Part shown: positions 11,275-18,365 of the stretch, in pieces
Layout: each line of letters begins with the position of its first letter
Numbering within the stretch: position 1 is the stretch's first letter
Assembly (NCBI GenBank): GCA_035576205.1
Contig: DATLWR010000027.1
Location: 1-25,841 of the forward strand
Length of the DNA: 25,841 nt
Direction: 5' to 3'
Source of the DNA: DATLWR01 sp035576205
GTDB lineage: Bacteria; Pseudomonadota; Zetaproteobacteria; Mariprofundales; Mariprofundaceae
Made by a program: the position numbers and the translations under genes
The notes under the pieces: generated by a model
The model's input: the letters and a program-made list of their open reading frames with translations, nothing else
Told to the model about the DNA's origin: nothing
Database searches by the model: none

Positions 11275-11517
11275 ATGACCGAAACAGCGTTGACGGATAC
11301 CGAGCTGGCCATACGCCGCCTGCGCTACCGTCTCAACCGGCAGGGCATGCTGGAGCTGGACGCCTGGCTCGGGCCGTTGCTGGAGGCCGATTTCAGCCAG
11401 CCGGACGTGCGGGCGGCCACCGAGGCATTGCTGAATTGCGAACCTCCCGAACTGCAGCGGCTGCTGCATGGCGAAACGCCGCTGCCGGAAATCCTGAAAC
11501 CGTGGCTGTCGCGATGA
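11275..11517 (+). CDS. sdhE: SdhE, FAD assembly factor for SdhA
   Basis: An 80-aa SdhE/SDH5 (YgfY, DUF339) family protein that promotes covalent flavinylation of SdhA. It contains RRLRYRLNRQGMLELDAWLGPLLE, the family core. The usual RGxxE surface motif appears here as RQGMLE, so the Gly and Glu are kept. The C-terminus has a cluster of acidic/Leu residues (LLNCEPPELQRLLHGE) matching the five-helix bundle. It is the fifth gene of the sdh cluster, next to its client. Its stop overlaps the next ATG by 4 bp. Confidence 0.92.
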   Translation: MTETALTDTELAIRRLRYRLNRQGMLELDAWLGPLLEADFSQPDVRAATEALLNCEPPELQRLLHGETPLPEILKPWLSR

Positions 11518-12248
11518 CAAGGGTGATCGGTTTGTTGTTGCTGATGCTGACCGGCGGTTGTGTGGCTACCGCCGTGCTGGCACCTGCGCCGGCACCGGTA
11601 TCCGCATCGGGCAAGAGAATTTCTCCCGTTTCGGCGCTGGTGTTCGAGCCGGCCGAACTGGATATGGGCAGCGTGCGCGAGGGGACATCTGCCAAAGCGG
11701 TGCTGCGGCTACGCAACTCCGGTCAGCAGATGCTGGAGATCGCCGATGTGCAGGCCTCCTGCGGTTGCACGACCGCCGTGCCGCAGGAGCGGGTACTGAT
11801 GCCCGGCGATTTCACGCTGCTGAATGTCACGATCGATACCTTCGCCAAGCAGGAGAACGTGAAGAAATGGGTGCAGGTGACCGATTCGTTCGGCCGTGTT
11901 TCCCGCGCCACCCTGCATCTGCGGGTGATTCCGAATCCGCACATGGCGCTCTCCGGGCGCAGCATTTTCGACAAGCCCTGCGCCTCCTGCCATGCCGATC
12001 CGGCACGCGGCAAGCAGACGGGCGCTGCTATCTATGCGGCGGTCTGCGCCATGTGCCATGGTGGAAAGGGGCAGGGGGCCTATGCGCCGAAGCTTGCCGG
12101 ACACCGGGATGCCGGTGTTCTCAGGACCTTGGTCGCCAACGGTACCGGCGGCCAGTACATGCCGGGTTTTGCCCGCCATAATGGCGGTCCGCTCGATGCG
12201 CAGCAGATTTCCGCACTTTCGGCATGGCTTGTTTCGCTGGACGACTAG
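11514..12248 (+). CDS. Predicted exported DUF1573 / c-type cytochrome fusion protein (two CxxCH)
   Basis: 244 aa. A short hydrophobic N-terminus (RVIGLLLLMLTGGC) fits a lipoprotein signal with Cys16 as possible lipidation site, though the box is weak; cleavage after ATAVLA is the alternative. Residues about 40-140 form an Ig-like DUF1573 domain (FEPAELDMGSVREG, LRNSGQQMLEI, ASCGCTTA with Cys83 and Cys85). Residues about 148-244 resemble a small class I cytochrome c with two haem-binding motifs, CASCH (156-160) and CAMCH (178-182), and a likely Met216 ligand in QYMPGF. With this export signal the protein should act in the periplasm. ATG 11514 overlaps the sdhE stop, so it is tightly tied to the sdh operon. 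The function is unknown; periplasmic electron transfer or haem/thiol-related assembly are inferences. Confidence 0.8.
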   Translation: MTRVIGLLLLMLTGGCVATAVLAPAPAPVSASGKRISPVSALVFEPAELDMGSVREGTSAKAVLRLRNSGQQMLEIADVQASCGCTTAVPQERVLMPGDFTLLNVTIDTFAKQENVKKWVQVTDSFGRVSRATLHLRVIPNPHMALSGRSIFDKPCASCHADPARGKQTGAAIYAAVCAMCHGGKGQGAYAPKLAGHRDAGVLRTLVANGTGGQYMPGFARHNGGPLDAQQISALSAWLVSLDD

Positions 12249-12266
12249 GATTTGTACCGTTATAAA
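12238..12266 (+). promoter_or_regulatory. Candidate sigma70-type promoter for rpe
   Basis: TGGACG (12238-12243), 17-bp spacer, TATAAA (12261-12266). The -35 overlaps the end of the preceding cytochrome gene, and the -10 lies 31 bp before the rpe GTG. Both hexamers and the spacing are the same as upstream of sdhC. Confidence 0.45.
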
Positions 12267-12297
12267 TTCCGGCCTCAAATTTTCGGAGGTTTCCCAC

Positions 12298-12966
12298 GTG
12301 AAAAAAGATATCGTCATTGCACCATCCATTCTGTCGGCCGATTTCGCCGATCTGGGCCGCGAAGTGCGTGCCATTGACGAGGGCGGTTGCGACTGGATCC
12401 ATTTCGACGTCATGGACGGCTCCTTCGTGCCGCCGATCACCATCGGCGACAACGTCTGCAAGGCGATCCGTCCGCACACCAAGAAGCCGATCGATGTGCA
12501 CCTGATGGTCAACCATCCGGATACCCAGATCGAGGCGTTCGCCAAGGCCGGTGCCGATATCATCACCGTACACCAGGAGGCCTGCATTCACCTGGAACGC
12601 ACGCTGCAGTACATCCGTTCGCTGGGTAAAAAGGCGGGCGTCAGCCTGAATCCGGCCACACCGGTCTCGACCATCCAGCATGTTTTGCACTGTGTCGACC
12701 TCGTGCTGCTGATGAGCGTGAATCCGGGCTACGGCGGCCAGAAATATATCCATGCCGTCACGCCGAAGATCGCCGAGTGCCGCAGGATGCTCGACGAGGC
12801 GGGCAGCGACGCCTGGCTGGAAGTCGACGGCGGCGTCAATGTCGACACCATTGCCGAGGTTTCCGCGGCCGGTGCCGATGCCATCGTGGCCGGCTCCGCC
12901 GTTTACAACAAGCCGGATTACGCTGCGGCGATCCGCGAACTGCGCGAACTGGCGCAGAGGGCGTAA
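12298..12966 (+). CDS. rpe: Ribulose-phosphate 3-epimerase
   Basis: A 222-aa TIM-barrel enzyme interconverting ribulose 5-phosphate and xylulose 5-phosphate (pentose phosphate or Calvin cycle). Visible family motifs are IAPSILSADFADLG, the metal/catalytic HFDVMDGSFVPPITIG, DVHLMV, LLMSVNPGYGGQKYI, the catalytic Asp in WLEVDGGVN, and the phosphate-binding GADAIVAGSAVY. The start is GTG 12298 (protein begins KKDIVIAPSIL), supported by GGAGG at 12285-12289, 8 bp upstream. It probably has its own promoter. The stop lies within the first copy of a 17-bp direct repeat. Confidence 0.97.
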   Translation: MKKDIVIAPSILSADFADLGREVRAIDEGGCDWIHFDVMDGSFVPPITIGDNVCKAIRPHTKKPIDVHLMVNHPDTQIEAFAKAGADIITVHQEACIHLERTLQYIRSLGKKAGVSLNPATPVSTIQHVLHCVDLVLLMSVNPGYGGQKYIHAVTPKIAECRRMLDEAGSDAWLEVDGGVNVDTIAEVSAAGADAIVAGSAVYNKPDYAAAIRELRELAQRA

Positions 12967-13044
12967 TAGCTGCACCTGTGCCGCAATGGCGATGGGTGCT
13001 AATTTTGTTCGCGTTTGGGCACAGTCGGGCGTAATAGGTGCACT
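12959..13044 (+). repeat. 17-bp direct repeat, copies 69 bp apart, in the rpe-petA gap
   Basis: GGGCGTAATAGCTGCAC (12959-12975, spanning the rpe stop codon) recurs with one mismatch as GGGCGTAATAGGTGCAC (13028-13044). Weak similarity continues after each copy, as if a segment of about 69 bp was duplicated and then diverged. CTGTGCC (12977-12983) and GGCACAG could also pair across about 35 nt in RNA. Confidence 0.6.
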
Positions 13045-13144
13045 GAAGGCGCAAAGCTTGCAGGGTTGACCTGTTGAAATCCGGCTGATAGTCATCACCG
13101 TTCGACGTTTGTCGGAACAATTCGAAGGAGGGGGGAATAAGCTC

Positions 13145-13168
13145 ATGACAGGGGGAAGAAGCTTATGA
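13145..13168 (+). CDS. Seven-codon upstream ORF overlapping the petA start
   Basis: ATG 13145 opens a reading frame of seven codons (MTGGRSL) ending at TGA 13166-13168, which overlaps the petA ATG (13165) as ATGA. The small ORF has its own strong Shine-Dalgarno (GGAGGGGGG just upstream). The unit from the G-run through AAGCTCATGACA is repeated imperfectly as GGGGGAAGAAGCTTATGACG at petA itself. Ribosomes could therefore load at the first start and be handed to petA. Whether it is translated is not known. Confidence 0.4.
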   Translation: MTGGRSL

Positions 13169-13764
13169 CGGATCAAGCAGATCAGTCCCGACGTAATTTT
13201 CTTTATGTTGCTGCTGGTGGTTTGGGGGCCGTTGCCGCGGGTGCGGCGGTGGTGCCGTTCGTCGCCAGTATGTTGCCGGCCGCCGATACGCTGGCCGCAT
13301 CCAAGACCGAGTTCGATGTCGGTACCGTTGCCGCGGGCCAGCTGGTGGTAATCCAGTGGCAGGGCAAGCCGGTGTTCGTCACGAACCGCACGCCGGAGTT
13401 CCTCAAGGAGGTCGACGGCCACGACGATATGCTGAAGGATCCTGATTCCCGGCATATCCCGGAAGTCTCGGCGGCCTGGATGGATACCCCGGAGAAGCGC
13501 AAGTACCGCTCCATCAAGCCGGAATACCTTGTCGTGGTGGCCAGCTGCACCCATCTGGGCTGCATCCCGCTCTACAAGCCGACGGCCGGCCGCAAGGACT
13601 GGGGCGATTCTGTGCCGGAGAATTGGCCGGGTGGCTGGCACTGTCCGTGCCACGGTTCGCTGTACGACATCTCCGCACGCGTGATCAAGGGCTCGCCGGC
13701 TCCGGATAACCTGCATCTGATGCCATACAAATATCTCACCGAAACCAAAGTGTTGATCGGTTAA
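13165..13764 (+). CDS. petA: Ubiquinol-cytochrome c reductase Rieske iron-sulfur subunit
   Basis: A 199-aa Rieske 2Fe-2S protein of cytochrome bc1. The N-terminus carries a Tat-type signal/anchor (SRRNFLYVAAGGLGAVAAGAAVVPFVASM), which also serves as the membrane anchor. The cluster ligands are in CTHLGC (Cys128, His130, with disulfide Cys133) and CPCHGS (Cys160, His163, with disulfide Cys162). The head domain sits in the periplasm and carries electrons from quinol to cytochrome c1. It is first of petABC; the stop lies 20 bp before petB. ATG 13165 has GGGGGAAGAA upstream. Confidence 0.97.
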   Translation: MTDQADQSRRNFLYVAAGGLGAVAAGAAVVPFVASMLPAADTLAASKTEFDVGTVAAGQLVVIQWQGKPVFVTNRTPEFLKEVDGHDDMLKDPDSRHIPEVSAAWMDTPEKRKYRSIKPEYLVVVASCTHLGCIPLYKPTAGRKDWGDSVPENWPGGWHCPCHGSLYDISARVIKGSPAPDNLHLMPYKYLTETKVLIG

Positions 13765-13784
13765 GCCAGGGGGGAGGGGAAAAA

Positions 13785-15002
13785 GTGTTACAGAAAATGA
13801 TGCAAACACGTTTGTTCGGCTGGGTGGACGAACGATTGGGGCTCGGTGACATCATCCGGTCGCAAATGACCGAATACCCGGTGCCGAAGAACCTGAACTA
13901 CATGTGGAACTTCGGCTCGCTGGCGCTGCTCGTCCTGACGCTCCAGATTCTGACCGGCATCTTCCTGGCGATGTACTACAAGCCGTCGGCCGAATTGACC
14001 TACGGCCACTACACGGTCGCCTTCGATTCCGTCGAGCGCATCATGCGCGACGTGAACTTCGGCTGGCTGATCCGCTACATGCACGCGGTCGGCGCTTCCG
14101 CCTTCTTCGTCGTGGTCTACATGCACATCGGCCGTGGTCTCTACTATGGTTCCTACAAGGGCCCGCGCGAGCTGTTGTGGATCATCGGCGTGGTCATCCT
14201 GCTGATCATGCAGGGCGCGGCGTTCTTCGGCTATCTGTTGCCGTGGGGCCAGATGTCCTTCTGGGGCGCGACCGTGATCACCAACCTGTTCGGCGCCGTA
14301 CCGGTGATCGGCGACTTCCTGAGCCAGTTGCTGCGCGGCGGCTTCTCGGTGGGTGATCCGACCCTGAACCGCTTCTTCTCGCTGCACTACCTGTTCCCGC
14401 TGTTGCTGGCGGCCATCGTCGGCGGCCACATCCATGCGCTGCATACGGTGCATTCGAACAATCCGGAAGGCATCGATGTTCACAAGGAAAGCGAACTGAT
14501 CAACTTCCATCCGTACTACACGGTGAAGGATGCCTTCGGCGTCGGTATCTTCCTGCTGTTCTACTGCTACGTGATCTTTTTCCACCCGCAGATGAACGGT
14601 TTCTTCATCGAGGTGGACAACTACGTGCCGGCCAACAACCTGCAGACACCGCCGCACATTGCGCCGGTATGGTATCTGACCCCGTGGTACACCATCCTGC
14701 GCTCTTTCGAGAGCAAGCTGCTGGGTGTGATTGCCATGGGCGCCTCGCTGGCCATCCTGTTCGTGCTGCCGTTCCTGGATCGCTCCAAGGTTCGTTCAGC
14801 CCGTTACCGTCCGGTCTATCGCCAGATGGTCATCCTGTTCTTCATCGACGTGATTACGCTCGGTTACTGCGGTCACTCCGCACCGACGCCGGCGCTGAAG
14901 CTGGTTGGCCAGATTGCGACGGCCTATTACTTCCTCTTCTTTGTATCGCTGCTGTTTGTGCACAAATTCGAGAAGACGAAGCCGCTGCCGGAGGGGATCT
15001 GA
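13785..15002 (+). CDS. petB: Cytochrome b of the bc1 complex (Qo motif PVWY)
   Basis: A 405-aa full-length cytochrome b with about eight membrane helices, holding haems bL and bH and both quinone sites. Haem ligands are the pairs His100/His114 (RYMHAVG...YMHIGRG) and His201/His215 (SLHYLFP...GGHIHALH), each 14 residues apart as expected. The cd1/Qo region reads GYLLPWGQMSFWGATVITNL. The Qo motif at 294-297 is PVWY rather than the textbook PEWY; to my knowledge PVWY is a recognised variant of beta/gammaproteobacteria. GTG 13785 is chosen because GGAGGGG lies 5 bp upstream; ATG 13797 or 13800 are alternatives. petC follows after 1 bp. Confidence 0.97.
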   Translation: MLQKMMQTRLFGWVDERLGLGDIIRSQMTEYPVPKNLNYMWNFGSLALLVLTLQILTGIFLAMYYKPSAELTYGHYTVAFDSVERIMRDVNFGWLIRYMHAVGASAFFVVVYMHIGRGLYYGSYKGPRELLWIIGVVILLIMQGAAFFGYLLPWGQMSFWGATVITNLFGAVPVIGDFLSQLLRGGFSVGDPTLNRFFSLHYLFPLLLAAIVGGHIHALHTVHSNNPEGIDVHKESELINFHPYYTVKDAFGVGIFLLFYCYVIFFHPQMNGFFIEVDNYVPANNLQTPPHIAPVWYLTPWYTILRSFESKLLGVIAMGASLAILFVLPFLDRSKVRSARYRPVYRQMVILFFIDVITLGYCGHSAPTPALKLVGQIATAYYFLFFVSLLFVHKFEKTKPLPEGI

Positions 15003-15003
15003 T

Positions 15004-15693
15004 ATGAACTTGAAGCGATTTTATTCGATACTTGTCGTTGCCGCTTTCGTGCTGCCGTCCATGGCCAGTGCGTCGGAGGAGGGCGTGGAGCTCAAGCACG
15101 CCAACATCAACGTTGCCGACAAGGAGCAGATCAACCGCGGCCTGGATGTGTTCACCAACATCTGCATGGGTTGCCATTCGGCCAAGTACGTCACCTACAA
15201 GGACCTGATGGACTATCCGGAGATCGGCATCAGCCGTGAGAAGGTCGACCAGCTGCGTAACGACAAGCCGCTCACGGCCGGCCTGATCACCGACCTGAGC
15301 CCGGAAGACGCGACCGTTTCCTACGGCAAGGTGCCGCCGGATCTGTCGGTCATTGCCAATGCTCGCCGCGGTGGTGCGAACTACATCTACTCGGTGCTGA
15401 CCGGCTTCGAGCACGATCCCAACGGCAAGATCCCGGATGGAAACTACAACAAGTACTTCCCGGGTAACCGCATTGCCATGCCGGATCCGCTCGGTTATCT
15501 GGACCACGATCCGGCCGAAACGGCGAATCTGGAGAAGCAGGCGCAGGATGTGGCCGCATTCCTGACCTTCATCTCCGATCCGCACCAGAACCAGCGCCGT
15601 GCCATCGGCGTGTACGTGATGGGATTCCTGCTCGTGCTGACGCTGGTGCTCTACCTGCTCAAGCGCGAGGTCTGGAAAGACGTCAAGCATTGA
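15004..15693 (+). CDS. petC: Cytochrome c1 of the bc1 complex
   Basis: 229 aa. A Sec signal peptide (about 1-24, ending SMASAS) leads to a periplasmic haem c domain with CMGCH (Cys54, Cys57, His58). A likely axial Met lies in NRIAMPDPLGY. A single C-terminal anchor helix (about 204-222, GVYVMGFLLVLTLVLYLL) is followed by a basic cytoplasmic tail. It takes electrons from the Rieske head and passes them to soluble or membrane cytochrome c. It is the third gene of petABC and is followed by a clear terminator. Unlike some Proteobacteria, b and c1 are separate genes here. Confidence 0.96.
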   Translation: MNLKRFYSILVVAAFVLPSMASASEEGVELKHANINVADKEQINRGLDVFTNICMGCHSAKYVTYKDLMDYPEIGISREKVDQLRNDKPLTAGLITDLSPEDATVSYGKVPPDLSVIANARRGGANYIYSVLTGFEHDPNGKIPDGNYNKYFPGNRIAMPDPLGYLDHDPAETANLEKQAQDVAAFLTFISDPHQNQRRAIGVYVMGFLLVLTLVLYLLKREVWKDVKH

Positions 15694-15713
15694 TCGGCTG
15701 ATCCTCTGGAAGA

Positions 15714-15745
15714 AGCCCGCCGGCCCCGTGCCGGCGGGCTTTTTT
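15714..15745 (+). terminator. Rho-independent terminator after petABC
   Basis: A perfect 11-bp GC-rich stem AGCCCGCCGGC / GCCGGCGGGCT (15714-15724, 15730-15740) with a 5-nt loop is followed directly by a run of T to 15745. It begins 20 bp after the petC stop. Confidence 0.93.
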
Positions 15746-15757
15746 CATGCGGTTTCC

Positions 15758-15808
15758 TTGACCGTACGGGGGGGGCTTCGTACACTCGGCGCGGCCTGCA
15801 AGGGCCGC
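15758..15808 (+). promoter_or_regulatory. Sigma70-like promoter and 5' hairpin of the alaC-hom-thrC operon
   Basis: TTGACC (15758-15763), a 17-bp spacer with a G-run, then TACACT (15781-15786) lie right after the petC terminator. The predicted transcript would begin near 15793, inside a 6-bp perfect stem GCGGCC/GGCCGC (15791-15796, 15803-15808). There is no Thr/Ile-rich leader peptide, so threonine attenuation of the E. coli type is not evident. Confidence 0.6.
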
Positions 15809-15848
15809 CTTTCAGGGATCGATTCACTCCGGAGTAACATCATCATCC

Positions 15849-17027
15849 ATGCGTGAGTTCCAGAAGATTCAGCGTCTGCCGCCGTACGTATTCGGCGTCG
15901 TCAACAAGCTCAAGATGGAGCTTCGGCATGCCGGCAACGACATCATCGATCTCGGCATGGGCAATCCGGATCAGCCCACACCCCAGCATATCGTCGACAA
16001 ACTGGTCGAGGCCGCACAGGACGGCCGCAACCACCGCTATTCTGTATCGCGCGGCATCCCGGGGCTCCGGCGCGCCATCTGTGCCTGGTACAAGCGCAAG
16101 TTCGACGTCGATCTCGATCCGGAATACGAGGCCATCGCCACCATCGGTTCGAAAGAGGGGCTGGCGCATCTGGCCGTGGCCATCACGAGCCCCGGCGACC
16201 TGATCCTGTCGCCGAACCCGGCCTACCCGATCCATCCCTACGGCTTCATCATCGCCGGTGCCGATATCCGGCACGTGCCGATGGGACCGGGCATCGACTA
16301 TTTCGAGGAGCTGACCAAGGCGGTGCGCGACTCCTGGCCACGGCCGAAGATCCTGGTGGTCAATTTCCCGTCCAATCCGACCGCGCAGGTGGTCAATCTC
16401 GACTTCTACGAGAAGGTGGTCGACTTCGCGCGTGAGAACAAGCTGATCGTCATCTCCGACATCGCTTACGCCGAGATCACCTTCGACGACTACAAGTGCC
16501 CGTCGATCCTGCAGGTGCCGGGTGCGAAAGAGGTCGCGGTCGAGTTCTATTCGCTCTCCAAGAGCTACAAGATGGCCGGTTGGCGCATCGGCTTCATGGT
16601 CGGCAACCAGGAGATCGTGGGGGCACTCGCCAAGATCAAGTCCTATCTCGACTACGGCACCTTCCAGCCGCTGCAGATCGCGGCCTGCGCGGCACTCAAC
16701 GGACCGCAGGACTGTGTCGATGAGATCCGTGCCATGTACCAGTCCCGCCGTAACGTGCTGATCGACGGCCTGCACAAGATGGGCTGGATGGCCGAGAAAC
16801 CCAAAGCCAGCATGTTCATCTGGGCCGAGATTCCCGACGAGTTCAAGGAACTCGGTTCGCTGGAGTTCACCAAGCGCATGCTGGTCGACGCCGGCGTGGC
16901 GGTGAGTCCGGGCATCGGCTTCGGTTCCTACGGCGACCATTACGTGCGCATCGCCATGATCGAGAACGAACACCGCACCAGGCAGGCCCTGCGCAATATC
17001 AAGACCTTCCTGAACGCCGGAGCCTGA
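15849..17027 (+). CDS. alaC: AlaC-type class I/II aminotransferase (alanine/aspartate)
   Basis: A 392-aa PLP-dependent fold type I aminotransferase. Motifs are DLGMGNPDQPTP, HRYSVSRGIPGLRRAI, SPNPAYPIHPYG, the VNFPSNPTAQVV strand-turn, ISDIAYAEI (PLP ring Asp/Tyr), and SLSKSYKMAGWRIGFMVGN with Lys238 as the Schiff-base lysine. A C-terminal Arg in HYVRIAMIEN should bind the substrate carboxylate. It resembles E. coli AlaC (YfdZ), which makes alanine from pyruvate with glutamate. Position directly ahead of hom and thrC leaves room for an aspartate-family role, so substrate is inferred. GGAG at 15831 is rather far (14 bp) from ATG 15849. hom begins 1 bp after the stop. Confidence 0.9.
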   Translation: MREFQKIQRLPPYVFGVVNKLKMELRHAGNDIIDLGMGNPDQPTPQHIVDKLVEAAQDGRNHRYSVSRGIPGLRRAICAWYKRKFDVDLDPEYEAIATIGSKEGLAHLAVAITSPGDLILSPNPAYPIHPYGFIIAGADIRHVPMGPGIDYFEELTKAVRDSWPRPKILVVNFPSNPTAQVVNLDFYEKVVDFARENKLIVISDIAYAEITFDDYKCPSILQVPGAKEVAVEFYSLSKSYKMAGWRIGFMVGNQEIVGALAKIKSYLDYGTFQPLQIAACAALNGPQDCVDEIRAMYQSRRNVLIDGLHKMGWMAEKPKASMFIWAEIPDEFKELGSLEFTKRMLVDAGVAVSPGIGFGSYGDHYVRIAMIENEHRTRQALRNIKTFLNAGA

Positions 17028-17028
17028 G

Positions 17029-18354
17029 ATGAGCGAATTGAGAGTCGGCCTGCTGGGCCTCGGAACGATCGGTACGGGGGTGGCCCGCATCCTGATCGAG
17101 CAGCAGGCATTGATCGCCCAGCGGCTGGGCAAGCCGGTGAAGCTGGTGGCGGCCTGCGACAAGGATATCAAACGCGACCGCGGCCTCGATTTTTCCGGCG
17201 TGCGCCTCTCCGACGATGCCAACGCGCTGGTCACTGCCGACGATGTCGATGTGATCGTCGAACTGATCGGCGGCTACGAGCCGGCACGCAGTTTCGTGAA
17301 GACGGCGCTGGAGCACGGCAAGCACGTGGTGACCGCCAACAAGGCGCTGATCGCCAAGCACGGCGAGGAGTTGTTCCCGCTCGCCGCCGACAAGGGGCTG
17401 CAGATCGGCTTCGAGGCGGCGGTCGGCGGCGGTATTCCGTGCATGAAAGCGCTGCGCGAGGGGCTGGCGGCCAATGCCATCCTGTCGATCTACGGCATCC
17501 TCAACGGCACCTGCAACTACATCCTGACCAGGATGGAGAACGAAGGGGCCGCCTTCGCCGACGTGCTGAAGCAGGCACAGACGCTGGGCTATGCCGAGGC
17601 GGACCCTACTTTCGATGTCGAAGGCATCGATACGGCGCACAAGCTCTCCATACTGGCCGCCATGGCCTTCGGCTCGAAGATCAAGTTCGACGAGGTTTTC
17701 ACCGAGGGCATCAGCCGCATCAAGCTGGACGACATCGCCTCGGCGCACGAACTCGGTTATCGCATCAAACTTCTCGGCATCGCCAAGCCGCATCACGACG
17801 AGCAGGGTGACCGTGTGGAGATGCATGTGCACCCGACACTGGTGCCGCTGACCGCGCAGCTGGCGCAGGTCTCCGATTCCTACAACGCCGTGCAGATCAC
17901 CGGCGACTATGTCGGTCATACGATGTTCTTCGGCCGCGGGGCAGGGGAGCGTCCGACCGCCTCGGCGGTGGTCGCCGACATCATGGATATCGCCAGCGGC
18001 CATCCGCATGGCATTGCGCACCTGGCGCCGCCGATGGGCTTCGTGCAGCACACCCGCCGCGAGCTGGCGACATTGCCGATGGCCGACGTGGTCTGCGAGT
18101 ACTACCTGCGGCTGATGGTGAAGGACGAGCCGGGCGTCATCGCCGCCGTCACCTCGATCCTCGCCGATCACCGCATCAGCATCGAGGCAGTGCTGCAGAA
18201 GGAGCGGCATGCCACGCAGCTGGTGCCGATCATCATGCTCACCCACGAGACGACGGAAGGAAACATGCAGGCGGCGATCAGCCGCATTACCGCGCTGGAG
18301 ACGGTGGACGAGCAGGATGTGCTGCTGCTGCGCAAGGAAGAGTTTGGGGCTTGA
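17029..18354 (+). CDS. hom: Homoserine dehydrogenase
   Basis: A 441-aa monofunctional homoserine dehydrogenase, reducing aspartate semialdehyde to homoserine with NAD(P)H. The N-terminal Rossmann motif is VGLLGLGTIGTGV. The catalytic part holds VTANKALIAKHG, EAAVGGGIPCMKALREGL, YGILNGTCNYILTRM and the signature ADPTFDVEGIDTAHKLSIL. The C-terminal ACT domain (about 350-430, from YYLRLMVKDEPGVIAAVTSILADHRISIEA) is the usual threonine feedback site. It lacks a fused aspartokinase. It is in an operon between alaC (1 bp gap) and thrC (11 bp gap). Confidence 0.97.
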   Translation: MSELRVGLLGLGTIGTGVARILIEQQALIAQRLGKPVKLVAACDKDIKRDRGLDFSGVRLSDDANALVTADDVDVIVELIGGYEPARSFVKTALEHGKHVVTANKALIAKHGEELFPLAADKGLQIGFEAAVGGGIPCMKALREGLAANAILSIYGILNGTCNYILTRMENEGAAFADVLKQAQTLGYAEADPTFDVEGIDTAHKLSILAAMAFGSKIKFDEVFTEGISRIKLDDIASAHELGYRIKLLGIAKPHHDEQGDRVEMHVHPTLVPLTAQLAQVSDSYNAVQITGDYVGHTMFFGRGAGERPTASAVVADIMDIASGHPHGIAHLAPPMGFVQHTRRELATLPMADVVCEYYLRLMVKDEPGVIAAVTSILADHRISIEAVLQKERHATQLVPIIMLTHETTEGNMQAAISRITALETVDEQDVLLLRKEEFGA

Positions 18355-18365
18355 GGTAAACAGAA

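Noticed and set aside
12121..13809. 562-codon minus-strand frame across rpe and petA
   Set aside because: It covers two confidently identified plus-strand genes and the gap between them and shows no recognisable domain.
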